In this document: positions 8,515 through 18,083 of the stretch, one piece after another
Layout: the number at the start of each line of letters is the position of its first letter
Position numbering within the stretch: position 1 is the stretch's first letter
NCBI RefSeq assembly: GCF_000280495.2
Contig: NZ_CP018016.1
Span: forward strand, 5,270,001-5,334,000
Direction: 5' to 3'
DNA: 64,000 nt
Origin: Kosakonia radicincitans DSM 16656
GTDB lineage: Bacteria > Pseudomonadota > Gammaproteobacteria > Enterobacterales > Enterobacteriaceae
Made by a program: the position numbers and the translations under genes
The notes under the pieces: generated by a model
Seen by the model: the letters and a program-made list of their open reading frames with translations, nothing else
Told to the model about the DNA's origin: nothing
The model's database searches: none

Positions 8515-9781
8515 AAATGCTCCCCTTCATGGTGTATCCGAACTGCCCCTGCGGGCTCATGGTGATGGACACGCTGGTCAGGCGAAGCCCGGCGGCATCA
8601 AAATCCTGCAGCAGGCGCTCAGGCTGCAGACGCGAGCTGACGGAGAAGGTGAATTCCCGCCAGTCCTGGACGGGCGTGTTTTTTTCCTGACCCGGCGCGA
8701 CGGCAGGCGGCTTCACCTCCGTGAATTTCACGTCCAGGTTGCGGCGCTGCAGGTGAGAGATAAACCGCATCAGTTGCGCATCGGCACCCGGCAGCGCTTC
8801 ATCGGTGTACTCGCCTGCGAGGTATTTACGGAAGGGAATGAAAACATCACCATTTTTCCCGCCTTCCTGCAGGTTAAAAACGGCCGCATGCCCCAGCAGT
8901 TCACGGGCGCGGCGGGAGAAGTCTTCCACTGTTGAGCCGGGGGTGGCGACAAAGCGCAGCCGCAGTCCTTCCGGCACACACTCACCGTCGGTAAAACGCC
9001 AGCCGGCCACCGAGGCAAAAACTGGCTCCCGCGTCAGCCAGCAGTTGCTGAGCAGCACTGACACCGGAGGCTGTGAGGCCCACGGGTGCGGTGCACGGGC
9101 CGGGAGTGCTGGTTTATCGTGTTTCGGCGCCACACGGGAGCGAAACGCCTCCATCGCAGCATCCTGGTCTGCCTGCTGCTGCACGGTGTCGTGCCAGTAA
9201 ACGCCGGCAGCCGTCGCCAGGGTGAGCACAACAGCCGGCAGGATGAGCGACATCGGTGCCAGGCGTTTTCGCAGGCGGCAGCGCCTGAGCTGTGCACCAC
9301 TCAGCCTGTCCGTGAGCGTGGTGGCATCGCGGCCATCCTCAGCCGTGGCCGCACAGCGCAGGCCCGGCGCATCGGCATCGTTAAAGCGCAGAAAATTCTG
9401 TGCGGCTGACTCAATGAATGCCCGCGTGCCGGTCACGTCGCCCATCACGGAAAGCTGCCCCCCACTGGCTGCAAAGAACACCCACAGGTCTTCATCGCGG
9501 CTCAGACGGTAAATACCCCAGGCATTACCGCCTTCGGACAGCTGAAAAGCCACGGCAAGGGCATAAAGGCGGTGACGCACGCGTCCCGGGGAGACAACGC
9601 CCGCCATGGAAGCGCTGCCTCTGCCGGCCGTCACGCAGTGGGTGTCCGGCGAGGCCCTGCCCCGCAGACGAACCCTGAGTGCGCTGTGCTGCGGCGCCCA
9701 GTGAAGACCGGCCATCCAGTCGCGCCGGTGGTGCGTGAGACGAATACCGGTGCGGCGTGTTGTTTTTTTCTGTAATGACAT
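8501..9781 (-). CDS. pilO: Pilin accessory protein PilO
   Basis: This 426-aa inner-membrane assembly protein has a basic N-terminus and a cytoplasmic domain of about 190 residues. One membrane helix follows (MSLILPAVVLTLATAAGVYW), then a periplasmic region that ends in a ferredoxin-like fold (SVSSRLQPERLLQDFDAAG). It corresponds to R64 and SPI-7 PilO. It is placed between pilN and pilP with no gap to the pilN stop. Confidence 0.86.
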   Translation of the reverse strand: MSLQKKTTRRTGIRLTHHRRDWMAGLHWAPQHSALRVRLRGRASPDTHCVTAGRGSASMAGVVSPGRVRHRLYALAVAFQLSEGGNAWGIYRLSRDEDLWVFFAASGGQLSVMGDVTGTRAFIESAAQNFLRFNDADAPGLRCAATAEDGRDATTLTDRLSGAQLRRCRLRKRLAPMSLILPAVVLTLATAAGVYWHDTVQQQADQDAAMEAFRSRVAPKHDKPALPARAPHPWASQPPVSVLLSNCWLTREPVFASVAGWRFTDGECVPEGLRLRFVATPGSTVEDFSRRARELLGHAAVFNLQEGGKNGDVFIPFRKYLAGEYTDEALPGADAQLMRFISHLQRRNLDVKFTEVKPPAVAPGQEKNTPVQDWREFTFSVSSRLQPERLLQDFDAAGLRLTSVSITMSPQGQFGYTMKGSIYAQN

Positions 9782-9783
9782 CG

Positions 9784-11457
9784 TTACCTCAGCAGAACAG
9801 GGGTGATCATGATGACGAGCGTGGTACGGCCCCGCGAGCCGGTCTGACCGCCGCCCAGGATAAAGTTGCCCGGCGTAAAGGTGCCCTGCTTATCCGCCGA
9901 GACGTTCTGCTGTTCAGAACCGGTCAGGACCAGCGTCTGGCCCGAGCGCAGGTTGACCTTACGGGCGAGCCCTTCGGTAGAGGTGTCTGCGGTATCATTG
10001 CGGGTATTACCGTCCCGGCTGACAAAACTTTTGATATCCGGCGGGCTGGTATAACTGAAGGCAAACTGCAGCTGCACATCACCGTTTTCCTGAATGAAGG
10101 GCAGCATGGTCATGAACAGACCGGTGGTGACGTTGGTCGTGGTCATCGTTGACGTCACCCCCACGTTGGCGGTGGCCGTCGAGCTGGAGCTGGTCAGCAT
10201 CCCGGTGGATTTCGAGAGCTGATAGGCCACCGGCGTAAGGTTGGCGGTCGGGTCGGTCTGGTTCAGCGCCATGCTGACGTTGCCCTGCTCAGACAGGGCA
10301 TGAATGAGCAGGCTGGAGCCGGAGAATTTAGCGGCATTGCCGCTGGCCGTATCAAGAATGGAGATACCGGCGCTGGCGGCGGATGAGGAGGCGTTCGCCA
10401 TTGAGCCGGTCAGGCTGGCACCCACGTTCTGCAGCGATTTATAGACCAGTCCCCAGTCCAGTCCCATCTGCTCGTTACGCGTCTGGTTGACGCTGACAAT
10501 CTGGATATTAAGCTGGACCTGACGGCTCAGAACCTTGTTCTGGTATTCGATATAGCGACCGATACGATTCAGAACATCGGGTGTATCCGTTACGCTGAGC
10601 GTACCGGTGGCAGACGACAACCAGAAGCGGCCGGATTTTGGCGTCACCATCTGCTCAACCGTTTTTTTGATGTCATCGTACAGGTCGCTGTTCATGCCAT
10701 AGTCGGTCTTCTGGTTCGAGCTGATGTCGCCGGTTGTCCCCCCGGATGTACCGCCACCGCTGCCGAGCTGATTACCGGAGCCGGAGTTGATGGAGGCACT
10801 GCTGTTCACCTTCGTGTTGAGGATGACGAGCTGAAAGGTACGCGTATCCTGCTGGTAGAAATACACGCCGCTGCTGTCGCTGCGCCATGACAGTCCCAGA
10901 CCACTCGCTGCCATATCCAGCAGCCCGCGGATATCGCCCTGATATTTCAGGCCCCGGATAAGCGAAGGTGATGACTGAACGGAGACGGGCTGCGCAGACG
11001 TGGTGCCCATCTGTGACAAAGGTACGCGGCCATTATCATCCGGTGCCGGCAACTGACCGTTCATCTGCGACGTCACCACGCTGCCGGTGGAAATGCTGCT
11101 CAGTGCGGCAAAGGCATCCGGCGTGATGGAAACGCGGATGCCGCAGAGCGCGGTGATACGCTGCCCCAGCTCCGGCAGCGAAATCCCCTCCGGCCGGTTA
11201 ATCGTAATCTGGCAGGCGGGCAGGTTCTTCTCATCCGGCGTGGAGATGACCGGCGTGACCGGCTGCAGGTTCACCCAGGGTTTATCGGACCAGACAACGG
11301 TGGGCTGAGTCAGGGTCTGGCGACTCTGCAGTACGCGCTGAGCGGTATCGGCCTGCCCCGAGGCCTCCTTGTCCATTTTGCTGATTTCATTCAGCGAACA
11401 TGATGACAGCGCCAGCGCGGCGACCAGCGCTGTCAGGCAGAAAGGTAAACGCGGCAT
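9784..11457 (-). CDS. pilN: Outer-membrane secretin PilN
   Basis: This 557-aa lipoprotein secretin forms the outer-membrane pore for the pilus. The ATG at 11455-11457, behind AGGGAG, gives a lipoprotein signal (VAALALSSC). Periplasmic N-domains are followed by a Ser/Gly-rich linker around residues 235-260. The secretin core ends with the conserved block NLRSGQTLVLTGSEQQ and a beta-strand end (TTLVIMITPVLLR). The frame is open upstream to 11493 but without a better start. Confidence 0.91.
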   Translation of the reverse strand: MPRLPFCLTALVAALALSSCSLNEISKMDKEASGQADTAQRVLQSRQTLTQPTVVWSDKPWVNLQPVTPVISTPDEKNLPACQITINRPEGISLPELGQRITALCGIRVSITPDAFAALSSISTGSVVTSQMNGQLPAPDDNGRVPLSQMGTTSAQPVSVQSSPSLIRGLKYQGDIRGLLDMAASGLGLSWRSDSSGVYFYQQDTRTFQLVILNTKVNSSASINSGSGNQLGSGGGTSGGTTGDISSNQKTDYGMNSDLYDDIKKTVEQMVTPKSGRFWLSSATGTLSVTDTPDVLNRIGRYIEYQNKVLSRQVQLNIQIVSVNQTRNEQMGLDWGLVYKSLQNVGASLTGSMANASSSAASAGISILDTASGNAAKFSGSSLLIHALSEQGNVSMALNQTDPTANLTPVAYQLSKSTGMLTSSSSTATANVGVTSTMTTTNVTTGLFMTMLPFIQENGDVQLQFAFSYTSPPDIKSFVSRDGNTRNDTADTSTEGLARKVNLRSGQTLVLTGSEQQNVSADKQGTFTPGNFILGGGQTGSRGRTTLVIMITPVLLR

Positions 11458-11476
11458 CCGCAGCTCCCTGATGAGG

Positions 11477-11920
11477 TTAGTTGAGGTAAACAATGCTGCC
11501 CTCCGTCACGCCGGACGGCAGGGACAGGTTCATATCGGTGCCGTCCGCCATCCGCAGCCGCCCGCCGCTGACGGTCAGCGCCAGTGCCGAGGTCACGGAC
11601 TGCGTACGCAGTGCCGCATACACGCCATCAGTGGCGGGCACCCAGACCCAGAGGCGTCCCCCCTGAATCACGGTCTGAATACGGCTGTCAGGCGCGGGGA
11701 CGATGCCGGCCTGTGCAGGTGTCACCGTGCCGTCAGCGACCGTCCGGCCGTGGCGCCAGTTGTTCACCGCATCCGCGGTGCGCAGCATGTCGGTGGCAAG
11801 CTGGTCAGGCAGGGTCTGCTGCAGCGACAGCCGGACGTGTTCAGCGGAGTGACGCTGCGCATCGCCGGCCATCAGCGCAATGACCAGACAGAAAACAAAG
11901 ACGGGCAGCGCATAGCCCAT
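11477..11920 (-). CDS. pilM: Pilus assembly protein PilM
   Basis: This 147-aa protein has one N-terminal hydrophobic anchor (ALPVFVFCLVIALMAG) and a short periplasmic domain. It matches the size and position of R64/SPI-7 PilM. It is not the FtsA-like PilM of type IVA systems. It abuts the stop of pilL and precedes pilN. The role in thin-pilus assembly is known genetically, not biochemically. Confidence 0.82.
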   Translation of the reverse strand: MGYALPVFVFCLVIALMAGDAQRHSAEHVRLSLQQTLPDQLATDMLRTADAVNNWRHGRTVADGTVTPAQAGIVPAPDSRIQTVIQGGRLWVWVPATDGVYAALRTQSVTSALALTVSGGRLRMADGTDMNLSLPSGVTEGSIVYLN

Positions 11921-11921
11921 A

Positions 11922-13208
11922 TCAGTGCCCTCCGCCCGTCGGGGTATCGCTCACCGAAATCAGGCACTGAATGCGGTTAGCCTCGGCAAACAGCGGTTTT
12001 TCCGCTTTGCGGTAGAGGTCAAAGACCTGTACCAGGACGGATTCGAAGTTGCCGTGAAACACCAGAGGCGCATCAATACGGTAATCCAGTGATACCGGCC
12101 AGATGACCACCCAGTTTCCGCCATTGCTGCACGTCGCCTTTGATGCCCAGCCCGTCAGGGTCTCTTTCAGTGTGGAACCCGGTTCGGCGCGCCACGTCTG
12201 GCCAACTGGCTGAGGAGTGACCGGCGCCCCCGGTATAAATGAAGAAGCGGTCTGACCGGAGACGGGGGGAGCCGGCGGCAGTGAGGTGACGGGCCGGACG
12301 GGCACAGTCTGCCGGGCAGCGTTCACTGTAGCTGGCTGTACGGTAACCGGATGAACGGCTGTAACAGGGGTTTTCTGAGATGAGGCTGCTTTCGGTGCAA
12401 CTGCAGGTGGTGGCACCGGCGGGCGCCCGGCGGGCGACAGCGCAGCAGACTTCTGTGCTGCAGGTGTCTTCGCCACTGTCAGTACCGGTGACGGGACGGA
12501 CTGGTTCTGCGCCGTAAGTACCGGTTTTTGCACGGTGCCCGGGGTGCTGTTGATACTCGTATCACCGGTAAAGGGATTACGCGGCACAGCATTGACAGTG
12601 CCGGCGGCCCCGCCAGTCCGGGCTGGCTGTATGACCGGGGGGAGACTGACGGGTGCATGCTGTGACACCAGTGAGACCGGAGCCGGCAACGGTGCGGCGA
12701 AGCTGCGATACTGGTCCCGCAGTTCAAAGCAAATTTCACGGTTAACATCATCCACCTTCAGTCGCCAGGCCGGGCCGGCCACAATCTGCAGGGCTTCACT
12801 GAGCCGGACCGGACCGATATCACGCTGAACGGCCGGCAGTGGACGGCTAAGAAGTTCTGAAAATGCGGAGGTTGTGGCTGAGCACAGTGAATATCCGGAC
12901 TCCAGCAGCAGATAGCGAAAGCCCTCACCGACCGTTTTGACCAGTTGCGCCGGCATGGTGATATCGACAATCTGATTGAGTGGATCGCGCTGTGCATCGT
13001 CCGGGCGCGTGCTGACCAGCGTATAACGGTCATAGCGAACCACGTCGGGGGCCCGGTTGCGGTAAATATCATCGAAGCGGGTGGGCTGCTGATAGCGGCC
13101 GTTTGCAAAGGGCGCGGGATCAGAAACGGCGCTGCTGCAGCCCGCCTGTATAACTGAACAGGCGAGGAGGGCAGCGCCCGTTGCCACACGTCTGGAAGGT
13201 ACTGCCAT
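11922..13208 (-). CDS. pilL: Pilus lipoprotein PilL
   Basis: This 428-aa outer-membrane lipoprotein is the first gene of the pil operon. The signal ends at a lipobox (SVIQAGC). An N-terminal PilL-type domain (about residues 40-175) is followed by a long low-complexity Pro/Ala/Val/Thr linker (about 190-320). A C-terminal TcpQ-like domain (WRAEPGSTLKETLTGWASK, then the motif WVVIWPVSLDYRID) resembles the region that recruits secretins. The linker is rich in PVTxQP-like repeats. Confidence 0.85.
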   Translation of the reverse strand: MAVPSRRVATGAALLACSVIQAGCSSAVSDPAPFANGRYQQPTRFDDIYRNRAPDVVRYDRYTLVSTRPDDAQRDPLNQIVDITMPAQLVKTVGEGFRYLLLESGYSLCSATTSAFSELLSRPLPAVQRDIGPVRLSEALQIVAGPAWRLKVDDVNREICFELRDQYRSFAAPLPAPVSLVSQHAPVSLPPVIQPARTGGAAGTVNAVPRNPFTGDTSINSTPGTVQKPVLTAQNQSVPSPVLTVAKTPAAQKSAALSPAGRPPVPPPAVAPKAASSQKTPVTAVHPVTVQPATVNAARQTVPVRPVTSLPPAPPVSGQTASSFIPGAPVTPQPVGQTWRAEPGSTLKETLTGWASKATCSNGGNWVVIWPVSLDYRIDAPLVFHGNFESVLVQVFDLYRKAEKPLFAEANRIQCLISVSDTPTGGGH

Positions 13209-13364
13209 CAGGATTCACCCCAGGATTAGTCTTAATCAGGAGTGCTATTCTGGCGGGGATGAAAAAGCGGGCAATGCGAAACTCTTTCCGGAAACTGAAG
13301 AAAAACATTGCAGAGCCGGTCAGGCTTAATCAGCTGACCAAGCCCTTCACTTTAATCTGATAAG

Positions 13365-13388
13365 AAAAAACGCCGGAGAACCGGCGTT
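13365..13388 (-). terminator. Rho-independent terminator of the toxin-antitoxin operon
   Basis: On the minus strand an 8-bp perfect stem (AACGCCGG/CCGGCGTT, loop of 4) runs into a T tract. It lies 53 bp after the toxin stop and separates the toxin-antitoxin unit from pilL. Confidence 0.8.
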
Positions 13389-13440
13389 GAATGTGATTTC
13401 AGGTCCATGTGTTCTACAGATGAATACCTGCATGAGACCA

Positions 13441-13923
13441 TCATATTTTGTAGAAAAGCGTGTTAGCCGCAACTGGTGACTGCACAAAACCAAAGTATTC
13501 ATAGAACGCTTTAGCCCGCTCATCAATTGCATGCACCATGATAGCCTTGATGCCGACCTGATCCGCCAGATTCGATACGCGCATCACAGCATCATTCAGC
13601 AACCATTTCCCGAAGTTATTGCCCTGAGTGGATACATCGACTGCAAGGCGGCCCAGCAAAACAACCGGTACGGGATCGGGCATATTCTGTCGCAGACTAC
13701 GACTCAAGTCGACATGACTTACTGAGCCAGTCGCGAGGGAATAATAACCCACTACACGCGCAGTACCTTCAGGACAGATGACGAATGTACGGGAAGCATT
13801 AAGATGCTGATTCTTCAACGCACGCCGGCGAAGCCAGTCATCAAGTACCGCATTCCCGCAATCGAACGGATGAAGAACATGCTCCTCTGTCAGTAAAGCA
13901 GGCGCAGTGACATTTATTTCCAT
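13441..13923 (-). CDS. GNAT-family toxin (TacT/AtaT-like)
   Basis: This 160-aa acetyltransferase toxin probably acetylates aminoacyl-tRNA, as known for TacT/KacT/AtaT. The fold markers are the N-terminal FDCGNAVLDDWLRRRA, a tetrad typical of this toxin group, central LLGRLAVDVSTQG and C-terminal AFYEYFGF with the catalytic-type Tyr. The acetyl-CoA loop reads QGNNFGKWLL where Q-G-x-G-x-G is usual, so one Gly is Asn and activity may be altered. It overlaps the antitoxin gene by 10 nt. Confidence 0.88.
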   Translation of the reverse strand: MEINVTAPALLTEEHVLHPFDCGNAVLDDWLRRRALKNQHLNASRTFVICPEGTARVVGYYSLATGSVSHVDLSRSLRQNMPDPVPVVLLGRLAVDVSTQGNNFGKWLLNDAVMRVSNLADQVGIKAIMVHAIDERAKAFYEYFGFVQSPVAANTLFYKI

Positions 13924-14198
13924 TCAGGTTTTACATCCATCAGACGCTGACGACCTTCAACATTCTGCACAGGGGCTTCAAGCTGCCTGATGAACGCCTG
14001 GTAACGGGCATCATCAAGAACGAACACACGCTGGTCCAGAATGATGTTCTGGGCCTCATGCACAGCCCTTTCAATGATGAAATCAGTACGGTTTTTATTA
14101 ACCAGACTCGCAGCGTAATCAATCACCGCACGTTCTTCATCCGTGGCGCGGATATTGATTTGCTTGTCACGGACGGATTTACGGACTGGAGTTTGCAT
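13914..14198 (-). CDS. DUF1778 ribbon-helix-helix antitoxin (TacA-like)
   Basis: This 94-aa antitoxin has an N-terminal ribbon-helix-helix (KQINIRATDEERAVIDYAA) that binds DNA. The C-terminal tail (LDDARYQAFIRQLEAP) neutralises the GNAT toxin. The ATG at 14196-14198, with GGAAGA upstream, was preferred over the open frame extending to 14267, which reads through operator repeats. The pair is an autoregulated unit by family. Confidence 0.88.
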   Translation of the reverse strand: MQTPVRKSVRDKQINIRATDEERAVIDYAASLVNKNRTDFIIERAVHEAQNIILDQRVFVLDDARYQAFIRQLEAPVQNVEGRQRLMDVKPEWK

Positions 14199-14211
14199 AT
14201 TTCTTCCTCTT

Positions 14212-14266
14212 GGTAACAAATTGCTATACACACAGGATAGTCTGAATGGTAGCAAATTGCTATACA
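14212..14266. promoter_or_regulatory. Twin operator repeats of the toxin-antitoxin operon
   Basis: Two 19-bp copies differ at one base: GGTAACAAATTGCTATACA at 14212-14230 and GGTAGCAAATTGCTATACA at 14248-14266. Each centres on a near-palindrome TAGCAAATTGCTA. They lie directly upstream of the antitoxin start, start-to-start spacing 36 bp. This is the expected layout for cooperative ribbon-helix-helix repression. Confidence 0.7.
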
Positions 14267-14353
14267 TAGTTATTCAACTGAAGCTGAAAAAGAAAGCGCC
14301 AGACTGAACTGGCGCATGAGGGTATATAATTATATGAATCCGTTATGAAATTT

Positions 14354-14854
14354 TCAGAACGGTATATCATCGTCAAAATCCATCGGAGGTTCATTTTGCG
14401 GATTTTGTGGCGCTGACGGTGTCTGCTGCGGTTGCTGAGGCTGGCCCCAGCCGCCCTGCTGACCTGACTGCGCATTATTTCCACTGGTGTTGGTGCTGTT
14501 ATTACGGCCACCGCCCAGCATCTGCATCGTTCCGTTAACGCCCACACGGACTTCTGTCGTCCAGCGTTCGATACCATTGGTATCGGTCCACTTGCGGGTG
14601 CGCAACTGACCTTCGATATACACCTGTGAACCCTTTCTCAGGTATTCACCGGCCACTTCGGCCAGCTTGCCAAACAGCACGACACGATGCCATTCGGTAT
14701 TTTCACGGTTTTCACCGGTCTGTTTATCACGCCAGGTTTCCGACGTGGCCACAGAAAGCGTGGTCACGGCCGTACTGTCAGGCATGTAACGAACTTCAGG
14801 GTCCTGACCGAGATGACCGACCAGGATGACTTTGTTGACGCCGCGTGCGGACAT
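14354..14854 (-). CDS. ssb: Single-stranded DNA-binding protein
   Basis: This 166-aa SSB has an OB fold (about residues 1-110; [30 protein letters not shown]). A Gln/Asn/Gly/Pro linker follows, with the acidic tip MDFDDDIPF that docks partner enzymes. This is an ICE-encoded copy and it probably protects transferred or replicating element DNA. It sits in the replication module with DUF3577 and topB. Confidence 0.95.
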   Translation of the reverse strand: MSARGVNKVILVGHLGQDPEVRYMPDSTAVTTLSVATSETWRDKQTGENRENTEWHRVVLFGKLAEVAGEYLRKGSQVYIEGQLRTRKWTDTNGIERWTTEVRVGVNGTMQMLGGGRNNSTNTSGNNAQSGQQGGWGQPQQPQQTPSAPQNPQNEPPMDFDDDIPF

Positions 14855-14929
14855 AATGATTTCCTCTTAAGAATGGTGTTGAGAGGAGCACACCCACCGG
14901 GGTGTGTTCCGGTGGTGTGTCCGTGACGC

Positions 14930-15421
14930 TTAGAACGAATTCGGATCGTACTCTTTCTGAGCCGATGAACCGGATTCCGGCGTCTGGGAAGCATTGGGTG
15001 CCTGATAAACGACGTCCTGACCTTTCTTGATAAACTCCACCTTAATCAGGCGGGCTTTCAGGGATGGGCGACTTTCACCGGCGTGATCACCCGTCTGCAG
15101 GGTAAACACATCGGCTTTCAGCCCGCTCAGCACAAAGCCAATCAGCACTTTTTCTTCTTCATCAACGGCTTTCTGACAGCGGTTGATGAGTTTGGTGGTC
15201 TCCGCACCCGCGATGGTGACATCGAAACGGGTATAAGACGCATTGTCTGTCGGACCGGTGAGGGCATTGATAACGGCGCAGGTGAATTCACCATTACCAC
15301 CCTGTACACGGCGTATCGAGCTGAGATACCCGATACCATTGACGTTGAGGTTGAAAAACTCTTTTTTCTGGGAGGCAGAAGCAGAGCCGGTTGAAGCAGG
15401 GGTAGTAGTAGTTGCAGTCAT
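14930..15421 (-). CDS. DUF3577 ICE protein
   Basis: This 163-aa protein is encoded directly upstream of ssb in SPI-7/PAPI-type elements. A Thr/Ser/Ala-rich head is followed by a compact domain (KKEFFNLNVNGIGYLSSIRRV; FDVTIAGAETTKLINRC; VLIGFVLSGLKAD). It has a single Cys. The biochemical role is unknown. Its fixed position next to ssb suggests a DNA-processing function. It ends 75 bp before ssb. Confidence 0.75.
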   Translation of the reverse strand: MTATTTTPASTGSASASQKKEFFNLNVNGIGYLSSIRRVQGGNGEFTCAVINALTGPTDNASYTRFDVTIAGAETTKLINRCQKAVDEEEKVLIGFVLSGLKADVFTLQTGDHAGESRPSLKARLIKVEFIKKGQDVVYQAPNASQTPESGSSAQKEYDPNSF

Positions 15422-16053
15422 GATGGTTTCTCCGGAGTAAAACTGAACGGGTTGCGGAGAAACATCTGTCCCGTACGGGAAGTGTTTCCCGCAGGGAGGT
15501 CAGCAAGGTTTGCCGACTGGCTGTAATGGTGAAATGGACCTTAACCTGGTTATCAGGTCCCTGTTTGCAAAGGTTAAACAGGTTTGAACCACCCGAAGGC
15601 GCCACTCTCAGGTTAATGTGGCATTGGCATGTGATTACCCGAAGGCGTTCCTCTCAAATCACCGGAACATTGGCAGTTGTCGGAACGACAACGATTAGCC
15701 TCTTTATCATTCATTCAGACGCCACGGATGTCAACGCCGCAGCGTTCAAAAAATCATCAGCACACAAAAATAAAAAAAGCGGTGCCGTGCGACACCGCCT
15801 TCTGAGGTCTGCACCATCGACCTGAGGTAAACCTGCTTATCGCAGTGGCTCCGCTGGCTGAAAGGGCCCGGCACAGGTTTCACGGAGTTTTTGTGCCTTA
15901 CCGTCTCCCGTTCAGGTGTGGACGGGGCCGGCCAGACTGTATTCCGGCAGCACATGCATTAGATGCTGACGAAACCCGCAGTCACGGGGTGCGGCTTCAG
16001 AGCCGGGGTCACAATAGCAGAGCCCACAACGCCCCGCAATCGGATACAGAGGA
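15422..16053. other. Intergenic region between topB and DUF3577
   Basis: No convincing gene. It holds the topB terminator (see next entry), a perfect hairpin GTTGTCG-gaa-CGACAAC at 15676-15692 and two copies of ACCCGAAGGCG about 50 bp apart (15589-15656). A promoter for the DUF3577-ssb transcript probably lies at 15430-15700. The short open frames here have atypical composition. Confidence 0.5.
15771..15799 (-). terminator. Rho-independent terminator after topB
   Basis: On the minus strand the stem GCGGTG/CACCGC (loop of 8) is followed by seven T residues. It lies about 255 bp after the topB stop. Confidence 0.7.
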
Positions 16054-18066
16054 TTAATTCTTCTTTGATTCAGGAGACTTAGCCCTGCGCGGTCGTTTCT
16101 TTCTGGTGCCCCCGATGTTGATGACACCTTTGCATTCCGGATAGTGCTGACAGCTCCAGAATTCCCCTTTCTCTCCCCTGCGCAGACGGGTTTTTCCCCC
16201 GCAGAGCGGGCAGGCGGGCGTGGGCGGAATCCGGATACGCACCTGCTGCTGTGTCCCCTGGCTGACCAGGTTACGCGTCCAGCCTGCCTGTCGCTGAAGG
16301 AAGTCATCAAGTGACATACGACCGGCGGCGACCTCATCCAGTGCCTGCTCCCAGAGTGCCGTCATGCCTGGTTCGGTCAGCTGCGGCGGCAGGGCATCAA
16401 TCACATCGGCGCCCAGTTCAGTCGCCATGATTTTACTGCCTTTACGCACTATAAAGTGACGGTTCAGCAGCTGCTCAACGATGCCGGCGCGGGTGGCTTC
16501 GGTGCCCAGTCCCGCATTGTCTTTCAGCACCTTACGCAGCGCGACGTCGGTGACAAATGCTGCCGCGTTCATCATGGCGCCAATCAGTGTGGCAAAGGTA
16601 TAGTGCGCCGGCGGACGGGTCATCAGTTGCACCACCTCAGCCCCCGTCACCGCGCAGCGGTCATTCTGCGCCAGCGGCGGCAGGGCAACGTCTGCTTCAT
16701 CGCCGTCATCAACTTCATTATCACCAGCGTTCTCAAACAGAACCTTCCAGCCCTTTATCACCTCCGTTCGCCCGGTGGCACGGAACAGCTGCCCGCCAAT
16801 GTCGAACTGCAGCCGTGTGAAATCGGACTCATGCAGGGGGAGGAACTGGGCCAGATAGTTACGGCGGATGAGCATATAGACGTTACGCTCGGTCTCCGTC
16901 AGCGCGGACAGCTGAAACGCATTGCGGGTGGGGATAATGCCGTGGTGTGCCGTAATTTTTTTGTCGTTCCAGATGCGCGAGACAAATGTTCTGTCGAGGC
17001 GAGCCAGCACCGGCGCACATTCCGGGTCGGTACGGCCGATGGCATCGAGCACACCGGAAATCTCCTCCCGCATGGATTCCGGCAGGTAACCGCAGTCGGT
17101 TCGGGGGTAGGTCGTGGCCTTGTGCTTTTCATACAGGCTCTGGGCAGTGTCAAGCACCTGCTGCGGGGACATATCCCACAGCCTGCCACAGGCCTGCTGC
17201 AGGGTGCCCTGCGAAAAAGCCAGCGGCGCGGCAGCTTTTTCCCGCTTTGTGTCGCTTTCTGTCACCACGGCGTGACCTGCCTGCCGGCAGAGCTGTGCCA
17301 CCTGCTGCGCGATGTTCTGGTGAACACAGCGCTTTTCCTCGTCGGTATACACCTTCGCCGGCACCCACTGCGCCGGAAAGGTGAGGCCACCGGCGGAAAT
17401 AAGCGCTTTAACCTGCCAGAACGGCTTCGGCACAAATGCTGCGATTTCCCGGTCCCGGCGGACAACCAGCGCCAGCGTTGGCGTCTGAACACGCCCCACG
17501 GAGACCACGCCATCAAAACCGGCCTCCGCTGCGCGCAGGGTATAAAGACGGGAGAGGTTCATACCTATCAGCCAGTCGGCCCGGGCACGACCCAGTCCGG
17601 CGTGATACATCCCGAGCGTGGCCTGACCGGGACGCAGGTCCTGAAGCGCCGCGCGGATACTGAGTTCATCCAGCGCAGACAGCCAGAGCCGCTGCACCGG
17701 ACCTTCCCAGCGGCAGTATTCCAGCAGCTCACGCGCAATGACCTCCCCCTCCCGATCTGCATCAGTGGCAATAACCACATCGTCAACCTGCCGCAACAGC
17801 CGTTCGATGACTTTGAACTGATCCTGCGTCTCTTTTTTGACCACAACCTGCCAGGGGGCAGGCAGGATCGGCAGTGCCGAAAGTGACCACGGTTTACCGA
17901 ATTGCTGACCGTACGCCTCGGGCGGTGCGGTTTCCAGCAGGTGCCCCACTGCCCAGGTGACGGTGACTCCGCTGCCGGTCAGAAAGCCGTCACCGCGCCG
18001 GGTGGCACCGAGAACCCCGGCCAGATCGCGTCCCTGCGAGGGTTTTTCACAGATATATAGCCGCAT
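16054..18066 (-). CDS. topB: DNA topoisomerase III
   Basis: This 670-aa type IA topoisomerase has an N-terminal Toprim (MRLYICEKPSQGRDLA; DADREGE acidic triad). The active Tyr is in TTYPRTDCGYLPE at about residue 320. A C-terminal zinc finger (CPLCGG and CQHYPEC) precedes a very basic tail. It probably decatenates or processes the element during transfer, as for SPI-7 TopB. It starts 17 bp after the upstream gene. Confidence 0.95.
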   Translation of the reverse strand: MRLYICEKPSQGRDLAGVLGATRRGDGFLTGSGVTVTWAVGHLLETAPPEAYGQQFGKPWSLSALPILPAPWQVVVKKETQDQFKVIERLLRQVDDVVIATDADREGEVIARELLEYCRWEGPVQRLWLSALDELSIRAALQDLRPGQATLGMYHAGLGRARADWLIGMNLSRLYTLRAAEAGFDGVVSVGRVQTPTLALVVRRDREIAAFVPKPFWQVKALISAGGLTFPAQWVPAKVYTDEEKRCVHQNIAQQVAQLCRQAGHAVVTESDTKREKAAAPLAFSQGTLQQACGRLWDMSPQQVLDTAQSLYEKHKATTYPRTDCGYLPESMREEISGVLDAIGRTDPECAPVLARLDRTFVSRIWNDKKITAHHGIIPTRNAFQLSALTETERNVYMLIRRNYLAQFLPLHESDFTRLQFDIGGQLFRATGRTEVIKGWKVLFENAGDNEVDDGDEADVALPPLAQNDRCAVTGAEVVQLMTRPPAHYTFATLIGAMMNAAAFVTDVALRKVLKDNAGLGTEATRAGIVEQLLNRHFIVRKGSKIMATELGADVIDALPPQLTEPGMTALWEQALDEVAAGRMSLDDFLQRQAGWTRNLVSQGTQQQVRIRIPPTPACPLCGGKTRLRRGEKGEFWSCQHYPECKGVINIGGTRKKRPRRAKSPESKKN

Positions 18067-18083
18067 GACCAGCCTCCGGCGAC

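Noticed and set aside
14889..14906. Terminator between DUF3577 and ssb
   Set aside because: CACACC/GGTGTG forms only a 6-bp stem, and no T tract follows on the minus strand.
16456..17886. 476-codon plus-strand open frame opposite topB
   Set aside because: It is antisense to a clear topoisomerase gene, has no ribosome site and shows no domain. It is a by-product of GC-rich codon use.
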